Below are positions 45,268-53,908 of a stretch of DNA of 64,000 bases, one piece after another. The notes under the pieces were generated by a model. That model was not told the origin of the DNA and made no database searches. It saw only the letters and a program-made list of their open reading frames with translations. The position numbers and the translations under genes were made by a program. Numbering within the stretch: the stretch's first letter is position 1; every line of letters starts with the position of its first letter. Source of the stretch: Methylobacterium sp. B4 (lineage in GTDB: Bacteria; Pseudomonadota; Alphaproteobacteria; Rhizobiales; Beijerinckiaceae); contig NZ_QJJJ01000006.1 of the NCBI RefSeq assembly GCF_003201865.1, positions 124,001-188,000 of the forward strand. Direction: 5' to 3'.

Positions 45268-45540
45268 TTAATCGCGTTTCGCGGGGCGCGAGAGGCGCCG
45301 CTGGTTCGCCCGGACCTTGCGGCGGTAGCCGGCCACCACCGCACCGTGGGAGGCGCCGGTGGCGATCTGCATCGCCGCCTCTCCGGCCGCGAGCACCTTC
45401 TCGCTCACCATGCGCTGCGCCTCCGCCTGCGCGCCGCTGCCGCCGGCCGCGAGCTTGGCCATGCGCAGGGCGATCACCGACTGCGCCTCGAAGGCGAGCA
45501 GGGTCGTGTCGAATCCAAGCTTCCACCACGATGCGAACAT
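45268..45540 (-). CDS. Conserved-looking small protein, unknown function
   Basis: 90 aa from ATG 45540 (MFASWWKLGFDTTLLAFEA). Amphipathic helical protein (FEAQSVIALRMAKLAAGG, then a helix with KVLAAGEAAMQ) and a basic C-terminus KVRANQRRLSRPAKRD. The pattern of two helices followed by a basic tail vaguely recalls phasin-type granule proteins, but this is weak. Lies 40 bases after the 45581-45985 gene in the same direction. Confidence 0.6.
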   Translation of the reverse strand: MFASWWKLGFDTTLLAFEAQSVIALRMAKLAAGGSGAQAEAQRMVSEKVLAAGEAAMQIATGASHGAVVAGYRRKVRANQRRLSRPAKRD

Positions 45541-45580
45541 GACACCTGCTCTCCGTCCCGTCCCGATTCGCGATCCGACT

Positions 45581-45985
45581 TCAGTCGAAGCTGCGGCCCT
45601 TGGCGGCGGAGCCGCCGAGGCTGATCTTGACCTTCTTCGGCTGAGCGGCCGGCGCGGCCCTGCCCCGGCCGACGGGAACGGCCGCCTCCGGCGCAGGCGC
45701 CGAGGGCTTGAGCCGGGACTGGCCATAGATCACCGAGCCGATTTCGCCGACCGCCTGAATCAGATCCTCGCGCTCGCAGGCGAGGGCCACCTTCAGGCCG
45801 AGCTGGTGCATGTGGCTCTTGCCGTAGAGGTAGGCGGCGAGCTTGGCCCGGGTCAGCGCCGGAATGCGCTCCAGGATGTAGGGCAGGTCGTAATCGTCGG
45901 CGCGATAGACCTCGCCGAGGAGTTCGAGGGAGACCGGGCATTCCGGATCGACGGTGGCGCCGGTGGTCGGGTGGGCCTGGGTCAT
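45581..45985 (-). CDS. Unknown cytosolic protein, coupled to a secreted-protein gene
   Basis: 134 aa. N-terminal two-thirds is helical and folded-looking (LLGEVYRADDYDLPYILERI, KLAAYLYGKSHMHQLGLKVA, CEREDLIQAVGEIG); the C-terminal third is a flexible Pro/Ala/Lys tail ending SLGGSAAKGRSFD. No catalytic motif recognised. Its ATG (45985) overlaps the TGA of the preceding gene by 4 bases. Confidence 0.6.
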   Translation of the reverse strand: MTQAHPTTGATVDPECPVSLELLGEVYRADDYDLPYILERIPALTRAKLAAYLYGKSHMHQLGLKVALACEREDLIQAVGEIGSVIYGQSRLKPSAPAPEAAVPVGRGRAAPAAQPKKVKISLGGSAAKGRSFD

Positions 45986-46404
45986 GGATCACCTGCTGTC
46001 GGTGGTGCGGGCGGAGAGAGGTCGGCGGCGAGCGCGCCGGATGTCGACGAGCCGGAGGCGGCAGCGCCGGAGGCAGGCGCGTCCGTCACGGACGAGGGCA
46101 TGAACGCACGCACGGCGGAGCGCGTCGCCAGGCAGCCGTCACAGACCGAGGCGATCGCGATCCGGGCACGCCTGTCGCTGCGCTCCCATACGGACTCGCG
46201 GGCCGTATCCGCAACCGCCGATCCGGCCGTCGGCGCGGTCCTTTGCCCTTGCCCTTGCCCGGCTCCGGCGGCTCCGTCGAGGCGGGCGGCGGGATTGGCG
46301 CGGATGCGCAGGTAGAGCGGTTCCTCGGCGCGGACGGCGTCGGACGGCGCGAGCAGAGCCACGGCGAGGAGCGCGGCACGGCCCCAGGAAATGCCCGATG
46401 TCAT
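45982..46404 (-). CDS. Small secreted protein with a CDGC motif, unknown function
   Basis: 140 aa from ATG 46404 (MTSGISWGRAALLAVALLAP), with a signal peptide ending near VRA-EE. The mature protein has SVCDGCLAT at about residues 94-102, a CxxC pair that could form a disulfide or bind metal, and a Ser/Ala/Pro-rich C-terminus. It is first of a compact set; its TGA overlaps the next gene's ATG. The frame extends upstream to 46455, but without a signal-peptide start. Confidence 0.55.
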   Translation of the reverse strand: MTSGISWGRAALLAVALLAPSDAVRAEEPLYLRIRANPAARLDGAAGAGQGQGQRTAPTAGSAVADTARESVWERSDRRARIAIASVCDGCLATRSAVRAFMPSSVTDAPASGAAASGSSTSGALAADLSPPAPPTAGDP

Positions 46405-46540
46405 GCGGATGCGCGGCCTTCGCGGTGGCGGTTGCAGGACACCGAGCCCGCGCATGCGGATCTCCGGGCCGAACAGGATCGGCCGGGATGGTAAACGCGA
46501 GCTTAACCGCGAGGTTTCCGGATCGCGAGGCGCACAACGC

Positions 46541-46568
46541 GAAAAAGCCCGGCGCGGGGCCGGGCTTC
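46541..46568 (-). terminator. Rho-independent terminator of the outer-membrane protein gene
   Basis: 8-bp stem (46546-46553 with 46559-46566), followed on minus by a T5 run (A5 at 46542-46546 on plus). Confidence 0.85.
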
Positions 46569-46615
46569 TCCGAGCGGTCCGGCGGCTCCTTGCGAGCCGC
46601 CGGAGCCTGTCGGTC

Positions 46616-47476
46616 CTAGTACGAGCCGAACTTGTAGTTCAGGCCGGCGCGGACGACGGCGAACTCGGTGTCGCGAACCTGCTGGCCGCCGCTGACGAGC
46701 ACGACGCCCGGGCTGGTCACGGTCACGGTGCGGCCCTGGTTGTCCACCGCGAAGGCGCCACGGCCACCGGTGCCGCGGTCGAGGTTCACGTAGAGACCTT
46801 CGACCTTCAGCGTCACGGCCGAGGACTTGAAGAAGTTCAGGAAGGAGTCGGTCGGGAGAGCGTACTCGATACCGCCACCCGCGGCCCAGCCGGTCTGGAA
46901 GTCGTCGCTCGACACGCCGGTGCCGAACTCACGACCGCCGCCGGAGCCGTAGGCGAAGCCGCCGGTGCCGTACACGAGGGTGCGGTCGAAGGCGTAGCCG
47001 AGACGGCCGCGGACGGTGCCGAAGAAGTCGAGGCCCGACAGGCCACCCGGGTTGAACACCTGCTGCGCGGCCAGCGGGCCGGTGGCGAGGAAGCGGTTCC
47101 GGTTACGGCCGAAATCGGCGTACTGGGCGTCCGCCTCGACACCGATCACGAAGCCGGAGCCCGGGGTGAACTGGTAGTTGTAGCCGATCTGACCACCGCC
47201 GACGAAGCCCTCGTTGGACTCGCGGTTATTGAAGGCGATCACGGTCGGGGCGGTGACGAGCAGGGAGGCCGGGCCGACGCCGAGCACCGTCGGAGCGCGG
47301 TCGTCCTGGGTGCCGAAGCCGTAACCGGCGTTGAAACCGGCGTAGAAACCGGTCCAGGTGAAGACCGGCACCGGCTGGAACACCGGCGGGGGAGCCGCGC
47401 GGCGCGGAAGGTCGGCGGCCGAGGCGGCCACGGTGGCGGCGACGAGCGCGCTGGAAGCGAGAAGCAGGCTTTTCAT
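46616..47476 (-). CDS. Outer-membrane beta-barrel protein (Omp25/RopB-like)
   Basis: 286 aa from ATG 47476 (MKSLLLASSALVAATVAASA), a signal peptide cleaved near SAA-D. It opens with ADLPRRAAPPPV followed by FTWTGFYAGFNAGYGFG, the hallmark of the rhizobial/Brucella Omp25-Omp31 heme-binding-like porin family. Repeating amphipathic strands follow (GFVGGGQIGYNYQF, GLDFFGTVRGRLGYAF, LVYGTGGFAYG). The C-terminus is AGLNYKFGSY, with a near-terminal Phe and Tyr. Probably an abundant envelope protein; strong terminator downstream. Confidence 0.92.
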   Translation of the reverse strand: MKSLLLASSALVAATVAASAADLPRRAAPPPVFQPVPVFTWTGFYAGFNAGYGFGTQDDRAPTVLGVGPASLLVTAPTVIAFNNRESNEGFVGGGQIGYNYQFTPGSGFVIGVEADAQYADFGRNRNRFLATGPLAAQQVFNPGGLSGLDFFGTVRGRLGYAFDRTLVYGTGGFAYGSGGGREFGTGVSSDDFQTGWAAGGGIEYALPTDSFLNFFKSSAVTLKVEGLYVNLDRGTGGRGAFAVDNQGRTVTVTSPGVVLVSGGQQVRDTEFAVVRAGLNYKFGSY

Positions 47477-47829
47477 CGTGTCGTGTCCTGGTTTGGCGGG
47501 AGCCGGTGCTGGTTGAATTGGCCGGGGGACCTCCCCGGTATCCGTCGCCCTCCTGCGATGGAGCGATGAATGCACCGGAACTCGTCAACGAAACGTGAAG
47601 CTTACGCGGCCGTGATGCACCGCAACAGATCGATGTGTCGTTCCGCACATCGATCCGCGACTGTGCCGACATCCTGCAACAGTCAAACTGATCGATACGA
47701 TTTGCGTGGAACAGGGTTAATAACTCGTTAGGGCGCCGAGAAAGACTGCATTAACTCTGTTGGTTCACCCTGCGCGGGCGCCGGCGCTTCCGCTTCCGGA
47801 GACATCGGCCCGACGGGTGCGCTCTCGAC
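47477..47829. other. Promoter region upstream of the outer-membrane protein
   Basis: 353 bases, AT-richer than average (47570-47760), serving the minus-strand barrel gene and possibly the plus-strand small gene. No ORF, repeat or RNA was recognised. Confidence 0.5.
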
Positions 47830-48102
47830 ATGTCCCTCGATTCCGGCTCGCCGACGCCGCGCGGCCCTCTCGCATGGTCGATCAAGACGACGCTGATCGT
47901 CGGGCTCGCCGCCACGGCGTTCGCCCACCACATCGCCAAGCCCGTCGACAAGCCGGTCGACCGGGCCGCCGCACCGCGCCCGCAGGCAGCCCGGCCGATC
48001 GCCGACCCCGAGACGACGGGCTCGATCGGCCCCCGTCTGCAGGACCGCGCGCAGGAGACGCATCTCGATCCCTGCGCCCTGCGCAGGGGCGGCCGGGATT
48101 GA
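47830..48102 (+). CDS. Small membrane-anchored protein, unknown function
   Basis: 90 aa. One hydrophobic segment near the N-terminus (LAWSIKTTLIVGLAATAFAH) followed by a hydrophilic Pro/Ala/Asp-rich tail (IAKPVDKPVDRAAAPRPQ) with a single Cys near the end. RBS weak. No family recognised. It is 254 bases before the DEAD-box gene. Confidence 0.5.
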   Translation: MSLDSGSPTPRGPLAWSIKTTLIVGLAATAFAHHIAKPVDKPVDRAAAPRPQAARPIADPETTGSIGPRLQDRAQETHLDPCALRRGGRD

Positions 48103-48355
48103 CGGAACGGGTCCGCCGGCCGAAAACCGGTTGGAGCGTGCGGCACCGATGCTCCGGGCGCAACCGTGCCCGGACCGCCTCGGCATGTCCCGGGCGCCCG
48201 CAATCGATTGACAAGCGGGCGCGTGTCTCTAAGTGTCCCGCGCGTTCGGACGCGTGACGGCGTACCGCGCACGGCTCTCGCGTATCAGCCGCCGGCGCGA
48301 GCCCTAGAGCCCCTGCTCGGCCCACCCCACGCGCGCATATGGTTTCCCGTACCCG

Positions 48356-49876
48356 ATGTCTTTCGCCGATCTTGGACTGAGCGACAAGGTTCTCCAGGCC
48401 GTGACCGCGGCCGGCTACACCGAGCCGACGCCGATCCAGGCTCAGGCGATCCCCCACGTGCTCGCCCGGCGCGACGTGCTCGGCATCGCCCAGACCGGCA
48501 CCGGCAAGACCGCCGCCTTCACCCTGCCGATGCTGACCATGCTGGAGAGCGGGCGCGCCCGGGCTCGCATGCCGCGCACGCTGATCCTCGAGCCGACCCG
48601 CGAACTCGCCGCCCAGGTCGAGGAGAATTTCGAGCGCTACGGCACCAACCACAAGCTCAACGTGGCGCTGATCATCGGCGGCGTCTCCTTCGCCGACCAG
48701 GACGCCAAGCTGACCCGCGGCACCGACGTGCTGATCGCCACGCCGGGGCGCCTGCTGGACCATTTCGAGCGCGGCAAGCTGCTGCTCACCGGCGTCGAGC
48801 TCCTCGTCATCGACGAGGCCGACCGGATGCTCGACATGGGCTTCATTCCCGATATCGAGCGCATCGTGAAGATGGTGCCCTTCACGCGCCAGACGCTGTT
48901 CTTCTCCGCGACCATGCCGCCGGAGATCGAGCGGCTGGCCGACATGTTCCTCTCGAACCCCCAGCGCGTCGAGGTCGCCCGCCCCGCCTCCACGGCGACG
49001 ACCATCGAGCAGCGCCTCGTGGCCACGAGCGCCGAGGGCCACGAGAAGCGCAAGATCCTGCGCCACCTCATCCGCTCGGCGGACGAGCTGCAGAACGGCA
49101 TCATCTTCTGCAACCGCAAGCGCGACGTGGCGCTGCTGCAGAAGTCGCTGGCGAGCCACGGCTTCAACGTCGCCGCGCTGCACGGCGACATGGACCAGCG
49201 CGCCCGCACCGCGGCGCTCGACGGCTTCCGCAGCGGCGAGGTTCCCCTGCTCGTGGCCTCGGACGTCGCCGCCCGCGGCCTCGACATCCCGGCGGTGAGC
49301 CACGTCTTCAACTTCGACGTTCCCCACCACCCCGAGGATTACGTCCACCGGATCGGCCGCACCGGCCGCGCGGGCCGGGCCGGCAACGCCTTCACCCTGG
49401 CCAACCGCTCGGATGAGCGCTCGCTCGCGGCCATCGAGAACCTGATCGGCCAGCCGATCGCGTGGCTCGACGGCGATCTCACCAGCGTCACCGCCTCCGA
49501 CGAGACGGAGGGCGAGGAGCCGCGCCGCCGCCGCGGCAGCCGCCGGGCCAAGGAGCCGCAGAAGGCGAGCGAGACGAGCGTCGAGCGCGGCGGCGACCGT
49601 CCGAGCGAGGCCGCCCCCCGCAGCGGGAGCCGCTCCCGCGGCGGTCGCCGCCCGGCCGCCGAGCGCGGCCGCTCCGATGAGGCGCGGCGCGAGCCGGCGG
49701 CGGCCCGCGAGCCGCAGCCGGTCGCGCCCGTCCGCGAGGCCGCCCGGAGCGCCCCCCCGCGCGGCGAGCGGCGTCCGCCGCGCCGCGACGAGGAGGACGA
49801 CAACACGCCCGTCGGCCTCGGCTCGCACGTGCCGGCCTTCCTGCTGAAGCCGACCGGAATCCGGAAGAGCAAGTAG
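48356..49876 (+). CDS. DEAD-box RNA helicase (RhlE-like)
   Basis: 506 aa. Q motif TPIQAQAIPHVLARRDVLG, motif I AQTGTGKT, Ia PTRELAAQ, II VIDEADRMLD, III FFSATMP, IV-V region GIIFCNRKRD and VASDVAARGLDIP, VI HRIGRTGRAGR. The core ends about residue 375. The C-terminal tail (about 380-500) is rich in Arg, Glu and Ser and presumably disordered and RNA-binding. Roles in ribosome assembly or mRNA decay are likely; the degradosome partner PNPase is also in this window, but at a distance. Confidence 0.95.
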   Translation: MSFADLGLSDKVLQAVTAAGYTEPTPIQAQAIPHVLARRDVLGIAQTGTGKTAAFTLPMLTMLESGRARARMPRTLILEPTRELAAQVEENFERYGTNHKLNVALIIGGVSFADQDAKLTRGTDVLIATPGRLLDHFERGKLLLTGVELLVIDEADRMLDMGFIPDIERIVKMVPFTRQTLFFSATMPPEIERLADMFLSNPQRVEVARPASTATTIEQRLVATSAEGHEKRKILRHLIRSADELQNGIIFCNRKRDVALLQKSLASHGFNVAALHGDMDQRARTAALDGFRSGEVPLLVASDVAARGLDIPAVSHVFNFDVPHHPEDYVHRIGRTGRAGRAGNAFTLANRSDERSLAAIENLIGQPIAWLDGDLTSVTASDETEGEEPRRRRGSRRAKEPQKASETSVERGGDRPSEAAPRSGSRSRGGRRPAAERGRSDEARREPAAAREPQPVAPVREAARSAPPRGERRPPRRDEEDDNTPVGLGSHVPAFLLKPTGIRKSK

Positions 49877-50011
49877 CGTCTCCCACCCGCGCGGCGGCAC
49901 GGCTTTGTCGGAGCCGCCTTAACGTCCTGGCGAGATTCTGGAGCGACACTCCAGCCAGCGGACGGTCCCCCCGGTGGGGCTTGCCCCGTCCGGCGGAGCG
50001 TACGTCACAGG

Positions 50012-51073
50012 ATGAGCCAGGGCCCCGATCCCGATCGTGAGCGGAGTCTCGTCCTCGCGCAGCGCAGCTTCGAGCTGATGCGCGACTACTGCGCCTGCGC
50101 GACGCCGCGGGCCTACGCCGTGTGGTATCTCTACGTCGCCGGCACGCAGCCGCTGATGAACGACGCGATCAAGCGCCTCACCACGCAGAACGGCACGCTG
50201 ACGGCCGCCGACATCGACGGGCTGCACGACGCCTACATCGACGCGCGCCGCCTCGCGGTCGAGGTGGATCGGATGAATTCCGGTCTCATCGCCGAGGTCG
50301 AGGGCATCATGGAGATGATCGACGTCTCGATCCACTCCACGACCCAGTACGGCGAGTCGCTTCAAGCCCTCTCCCACGACATCGCCAACACCTCCACCAG
50401 CCGGACGCGGCTGCGCGAGGTCGTCACCACGCTCATCGCCAACACCCGCGACGTCACCGCCAACAACCGCACCCTCGAAGCGCGCATGCGCGAGAGCCGC
50501 GGCGAGATCGAAGCCCTGCGGGAAACCCTGGAGGCGGCTCGCCTGGAGAGCCTGACCGACGCCCTGACGGGCCTGGGCAACCGGCGCTGCTTCGAGGAGG
50601 CTCTGCAACGGGCCGTCGATGCGCCGACCTCCGGGCGCCGGCCGACGAGCCTGATCGTGGTCGACATCGATTCCTTCAAGCGCTTCAACGACACCTACGG
50701 TCACCTCACCGGGGATCAGGTGCTGCGCCTCGTAGCGATCGTCATGCGCGAGCATGTGGGTCTGGCCGGCGCGACGCTCGCCCGCTTCGGCGGGGAGGAG
50801 TTCAGCATCGTCCTGCCGGAGACGGGGCTGGCCGAGGCCCGGGCCATCGCCGAGCGGGTGCGCGCCGGCGTGACCGGCCGCGAACTCGTGAAGCGCTCGA
50901 CCGGTGAGTCGCTCGGCAAGGTCACCGTCTCGCTCGGGGTGGCGACCCAGCACGGGGACGACAACGCCGTCTCCCTCTTGGAGCGGGCGGATGCCTGCCT
51001 GTTCGCCGCCAAGCGGGCCGGCCGCAACCGCACCCTCGACGAGACCGAGGCCGCCCTGCGCGACGTGGCGTGA
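50012..51073 (+). CDS. Diguanylate cyclase with an N-terminal helical region
   Basis: 353 aa. Residues 1-165 are helical and soluble (RDYCACATPRAYAVWYLYVA, then coiled-coil-like RLREVVTTLIANTRDVTANN). GGDEF domain about 185-345: DALTGLGNRRCFEEAL, DIDSFKRFNDTYGH, the active-site GGEEF near 260, and VSLGVATQ. The RxxD inhibitory site is absent at the expected spacing, so product inhibition may be weak. Single gene; the following gene converges. Confidence 0.93.
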   Translation: MSQGPDPDRERSLVLAQRSFELMRDYCACATPRAYAVWYLYVAGTQPLMNDAIKRLTTQNGTLTAADIDGLHDAYIDARRLAVEVDRMNSGLIAEVEGIMEMIDVSIHSTTQYGESLQALSHDIANTSTSRTRLREVVTTLIANTRDVTANNRTLEARMRESRGEIEALRETLEAARLESLTDALTGLGNRRCFEEALQRAVDAPTSGRRPTSLIVVDIDSFKRFNDTYGHLTGDQVLRLVAIVMREHVGLAGATLARFGGEEFSIVLPETGLAEARAIAERVRAGVTGRELVKRSTGESLGKVTVSLGVATQHGDDNAVSLLERADACLFAAKRAGRNRTLDETEAALRDVA

Positions 51074-51162
51074 GGCGGGGCGAACGCACCGGCCGTTTCC
51101 GGCCGGCGGCTTTGGATATGGGGCGTGCCTCGCCGTGACCGGGGGCGGACAACCCTCCCCGA

Positions 51163-51543
51163 TCAGGCCGGGGCGCCCGCCCCGAGCCGGTCCGGCGTCG
51201 CGGGGGTGATCGCCACGGACTCGCCGCAGCCGCAGGCCGACGTCTGGTTCGGGTTGTTGAACACGAACTGAGACGACAGCTTGCTCGTCTGGAAGTCCAT
51301 TTCGGTGCCGAGCAGGAACAGCACCGCCTTCGGATCGATGAACACGGTCACGCCCCGGTCCTCGATCATGTCCTCGCCGGCCTTGCGCTCCTCGGCATAT
51401 TCCATCGTGTAGGACATGCCGGCGCAGCCGCCGTTCTTCACGCCGACGCGAAGCCCCGCGATGGGGCGCTCGGCATCGGCCATGATCGCCTTGATCCGGT
51501 CCGCAGCGCGGTCGGTCAGCGAGATCACCTTGAAACCTGACAT
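51163..51543 (-). CDS. sufA: A-type Fe-S carrier (SufA/ErpA-like)
   Basis: 126 aa from ATG 51543 (MSGFKVISLTDRAADRIKAI). The three conserved Cys are in KNGGCAGMSYTMEY and in SACGCGES. It stores or transfers newly made Fe-S clusters to targets. Last gene of the SUF operon, but separated from sufT by about 690 bases in which the convergent Uma2 gene lies. It may therefore have its own promoter. Confidence 0.92.
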   Translation of the reverse strand: MSGFKVISLTDRAADRIKAIMADAERPIAGLRVGVKNGGCAGMSYTMEYAEERKAGEDMIEDRGVTVFIDPKAVLFLLGTEMDFQTSKLSSQFVFNNPNQTSACGCGESVAITPATPDRLGAGAPA

Positions 51544-51700
51544 CGTCGTCTCTCTCCTGCGGCCGGGTTCAAGGCCCGGGCGGGTGAGGGGTTTTGGTAC
51601 ACCGCAAAAGATAAGCACTCCCCCGGCGCCGGTCCACCGCCAGACCCGATGCGCCGGCCGATTGCAGCCATGCTATGCTGAATCGGTGACGGAGGCTGCG

Positions 51701-52226
51701 ATGGCCGATCCTGCGCGGCGCCTGATGACGCCGGAAGAGTTCTTCGTAGGGCAGACCGCCCAGGACGGGCTCTACGAGCTCGTCGATGGCATGCCGGTGC
51801 CGCACGTCGAGATGATGAAAGGTGCGAGTGCCCAACACGACCGCGCTACCGTGACGATCATCGCCGCGCTTCACGCCCAGTTGCGTGGCTCCGGCTGCCG
51901 GCCGACCACCGACGACTTGGCGCTCCGCACCGGCATCGCGACGATCCGGCGGCCCGCCGTGACGGTGGAGTGTGGGGACCTCGTCCGCGACATCGACGAG
52001 AACCGCACCCCGCGCCTCGTGGTCGAGGTCCTGTCGCCCTCCACCACCGACATCGATCGCTTTCGCAAGCTCGACGAGTACCGGCGCCACCCGAGCCTCG
52101 CCTACATCCTCCTGGTCGAGACGCGCTTTCCGAGCACCGTTCTCTACCGGCCGGGAGGGCGGCGGCTCGCGCTCGCCGACCTCTACGAAGGACGTGGCCT
52201 TCGAGCCGGACCGACCGGTCCGCTGA
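51701..52226 (+). pseudogene. Uma2 family (DUF820) endonuclease-like gene, frameshifted near its end
   Basis: ATG 51701 with GGAGG upstream (MADPARRLMTPEEFFVGQ). Uma2 hallmarks: DGLYELVDGMPV, LVVEVLSPSTTDIDRFRKLDEYRRHPSLAYILLVE-type core seen as VVEVLSPSTTDIDRFRK and AYILLVETRFP. After LADLYE the frame reads GRGLRAG and runs on past 52333 into the sufT region. Dropping one G at 52190-52191 restores DVAFEPDRPVR and a stop at 52224-52226, the typical Uma2 ending. So an inserted G extends the protein, or the base is a sequencing error. The catalytic core is upstream and intact. Function of the family in this context unknown. Confidence 0.75.
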
Positions 52227-52233
52227 GGCGCCG

Positions 52234-52617
52234 CTACCACATGTCCAGGGCGACGCGGGCCTCGTCGGACATCCGGCTCTGGTCCCACGGCGGGTCGAAC
52301 ACCATCGTGACGGAACAGGATTGCACGCCCTGAACCGCCGAGACCGCGTTCTCGACCCAACCCGGCATCTCGCCGGCCACGGGGCAGCCGGGAGCGGTCA
52401 GGGTCATGTCGATGAGCACGCGCCGGTCGTCCTCGATCTGAACCCGGTAGATCAGACCGAGCTCGTAGATGTCGGCGGGAATCTCCGGGTCGTAGACGCT
52501 CTTGAGCGCCACGACGATGTCGTCGGTCAGCCGGTCGATCTCCTCGGGCGGGATCGCGGAGGCGGCCGCGAGGGCGGGGGTGTTGGTGCCGCCGGTGATG
52601 GTGGCGTCGGTGCTCAT
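52234..52617 (-). CDS. sufT: SUF-associated DUF59/MIP18 protein (SufT-like)
   Basis: 127 aa from ATG 52617 (MSTDATITGGTNTPALAAAS). DUF59 core: LKSVYDPEIPADIYELGLIY and the conserved Cys segment TLTAPGCPVAGEMPGWVENA, then DPPWDQSRMSDEARVALDMW. SufT-type proteins assist Fe-S maturation. It lies 46 bases after sufS. Part of the same operon. Confidence 0.9.
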   Translation of the reverse strand: MSTDATITGGTNTPALAAASAIPPEEIDRLTDDIVVALKSVYDPEIPADIYELGLIYRVQIEDDRRVLIDMTLTAPGCPVAGEMPGWVENAVSAVQGVQSCSVTMVFDPPWDQSRMSDEARVALDMW

Positions 52618-52663
52618 CGGGTTTCTCCTTCGGCCGCCGCGCGACGGCTGAAACTCCCAAAAA

Positions 52664-53908
52664 TCAGGCGAACAGCATCTCGGCCTTGGCCAGAGCCGCG
52701 GCCAGGACATCGATTTCCTGCGTCGTATTATACAGACCGAACGAGGCGCGACAGGTCGAGCTGACACCGAAGCGCGTCAGCAGCGGCATGGCGCAATGGG
52801 TGCCCGCCCGCACCGCAACGCCCTGGCGGTCGATCACGGTGGCGATGTCGTGGGCATGCGCGCCCTTCACCTCGAAGGCGATGACGCCGCCCTTGTCGCG
52901 GGAATTGCCGATCTGGCGGATCGAATTCATCGCGCCGAGCCGCTCCTGGGCGTAGGCGGTCAGCATCGCCTCGTGCGCGGCGATCTTGTCGCGGCCGAGC
53001 TTCATCATGAATTCCAGCGCCGCGCCGAGGCCCACCGCCTCGATGATCGCCGGCGTGCCCGCTTCGAAGCGGTGGGGCGGATCGTTGTAGGTGATCGCGT
53101 CCTGGCTCACCGTGCGGATCATCTCGCCGCCGCCCTGGTAGGGCGGGAGCCGGTCGAGCCACTCCTTCTTGCCGTAGAGCACGCCGATCCCGGTCGGGCC
53201 GTAGACCTTGTGGCCGGTGAAGACGAAGAAGTCGCAATCGAGCGCCCGCACATCGACCGGGCGGTGCACCGCGCTCTGCGCCCCGTCGAGCAGCACCGGC
53301 ACGCCGTGGGCATGGGCGATGCGCACGATCTCCTCGGCCGGCGTCACCGTGCCGAGCACGTTCGACATGTGGGTGATCGCCACCATCTTGGTGCGCGGCG
53401 TGAAGAGCTTCTCGTATTCCTCGACCAGGAAGTTGCCGTCGTCATCGACCGGCGCCCACTTGATGACCGCTCCGCGCCGCTCGCGCAGAAAATGCCAGGG
53501 CACGATGTTGGAGTGGTGCTCCATGATCGAGAGGATGATCTCGTCCCCCTCCCCGATCAGCCCGGCCCAGCCCATGGAGGACGCCACGAGGTTGTAGGCC
53601 TCGGTCGCGTTGCGGGTGAAGATGATCTCGTCGGTCGAGGACGCGTTGAGGAACTGGCGCGTGGTCTCGCGCGCACCCTCGAACCCTTCGGTCGCGGCAT
53701 TGGCCATGTAGTGCAGGCCCCGGTGCACGTTGGCGTAGCCGGTCTCCATGCAGGAGACCATCGCGTCGATCACGGCCCGCGGCTTCTGCGTCGAGGCGGC
53801 GTTGTCGAGATAGACCAGCGGCTTGCCGTAGACCTTCTCCGAGAGGATCGGGAATTCTCGGCGGATCGCCTCGACGTCGTAGGGGGTGGCGGGGACGGGT
53901 GCGTTCAT
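52664..53908 (-). CDS. sufS: SufS-type cysteine desulfurase (class II)
   Basis: 414 aa from ATG 53908 (MNAPVPATPYDVEAIRREFP). PLP lysine in FVFTGHKVYGPTGIGVLYG, active-site Cys in RAGTHCAMPLLTRFGV, and SAVHRPVDVRALDCDFF preceding. It mobilises sulfur as persulfide for the SufBCD scaffold, normally aided by SufE or SufU; no sufE is present here. Its start overlaps the DUF559 stop by 4 bases (ATGA). A second, IscS/NifS-like desulfurase heads the operon. Confidence 0.96.
   Translation of the reverse strand: MNAPVPATPYDVEAIRREFPILSEKVYGKPLVYLDNAASTQKPRAVIDAMVSCMETGYANVHRGLHYMANAATEGFEGARETTRQFLNASSTDEIIFTRNATEAYNLVASSMGWAGLIGEGDEIILSIMEHHSNIVPWHFLRERRGAVIKWAPVDDDGNFLVEEYEKLFTPRTKMVAITHMSNVLGTVTPAEEIVRIAHAHGVPVLLDGAQSAVHRPVDVRALDCDFFVFTGHKVYGPTGIGVLYGKKEWLDRLPPYQGGGEMIRTVSQDAITYNDPPHRFEAGTPAIIEAVGLGAALEFMMKLGRDKIAAHEAMLTAYAQERLGAMNSIRQIGNSRDKGGVIAFEVKGAHAHDIATVIDRQGVAVRAGTHCAMPLLTRFGVSSTCRASFGLYNTTQEIDVLAAALAKAEMLFA

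Noticed and set aside
47882..49900. 672-codon minus-strand open frame over the DEAD-box gene
   Set aside because: Shadow of the helicase, whose motifs are complete on plus.
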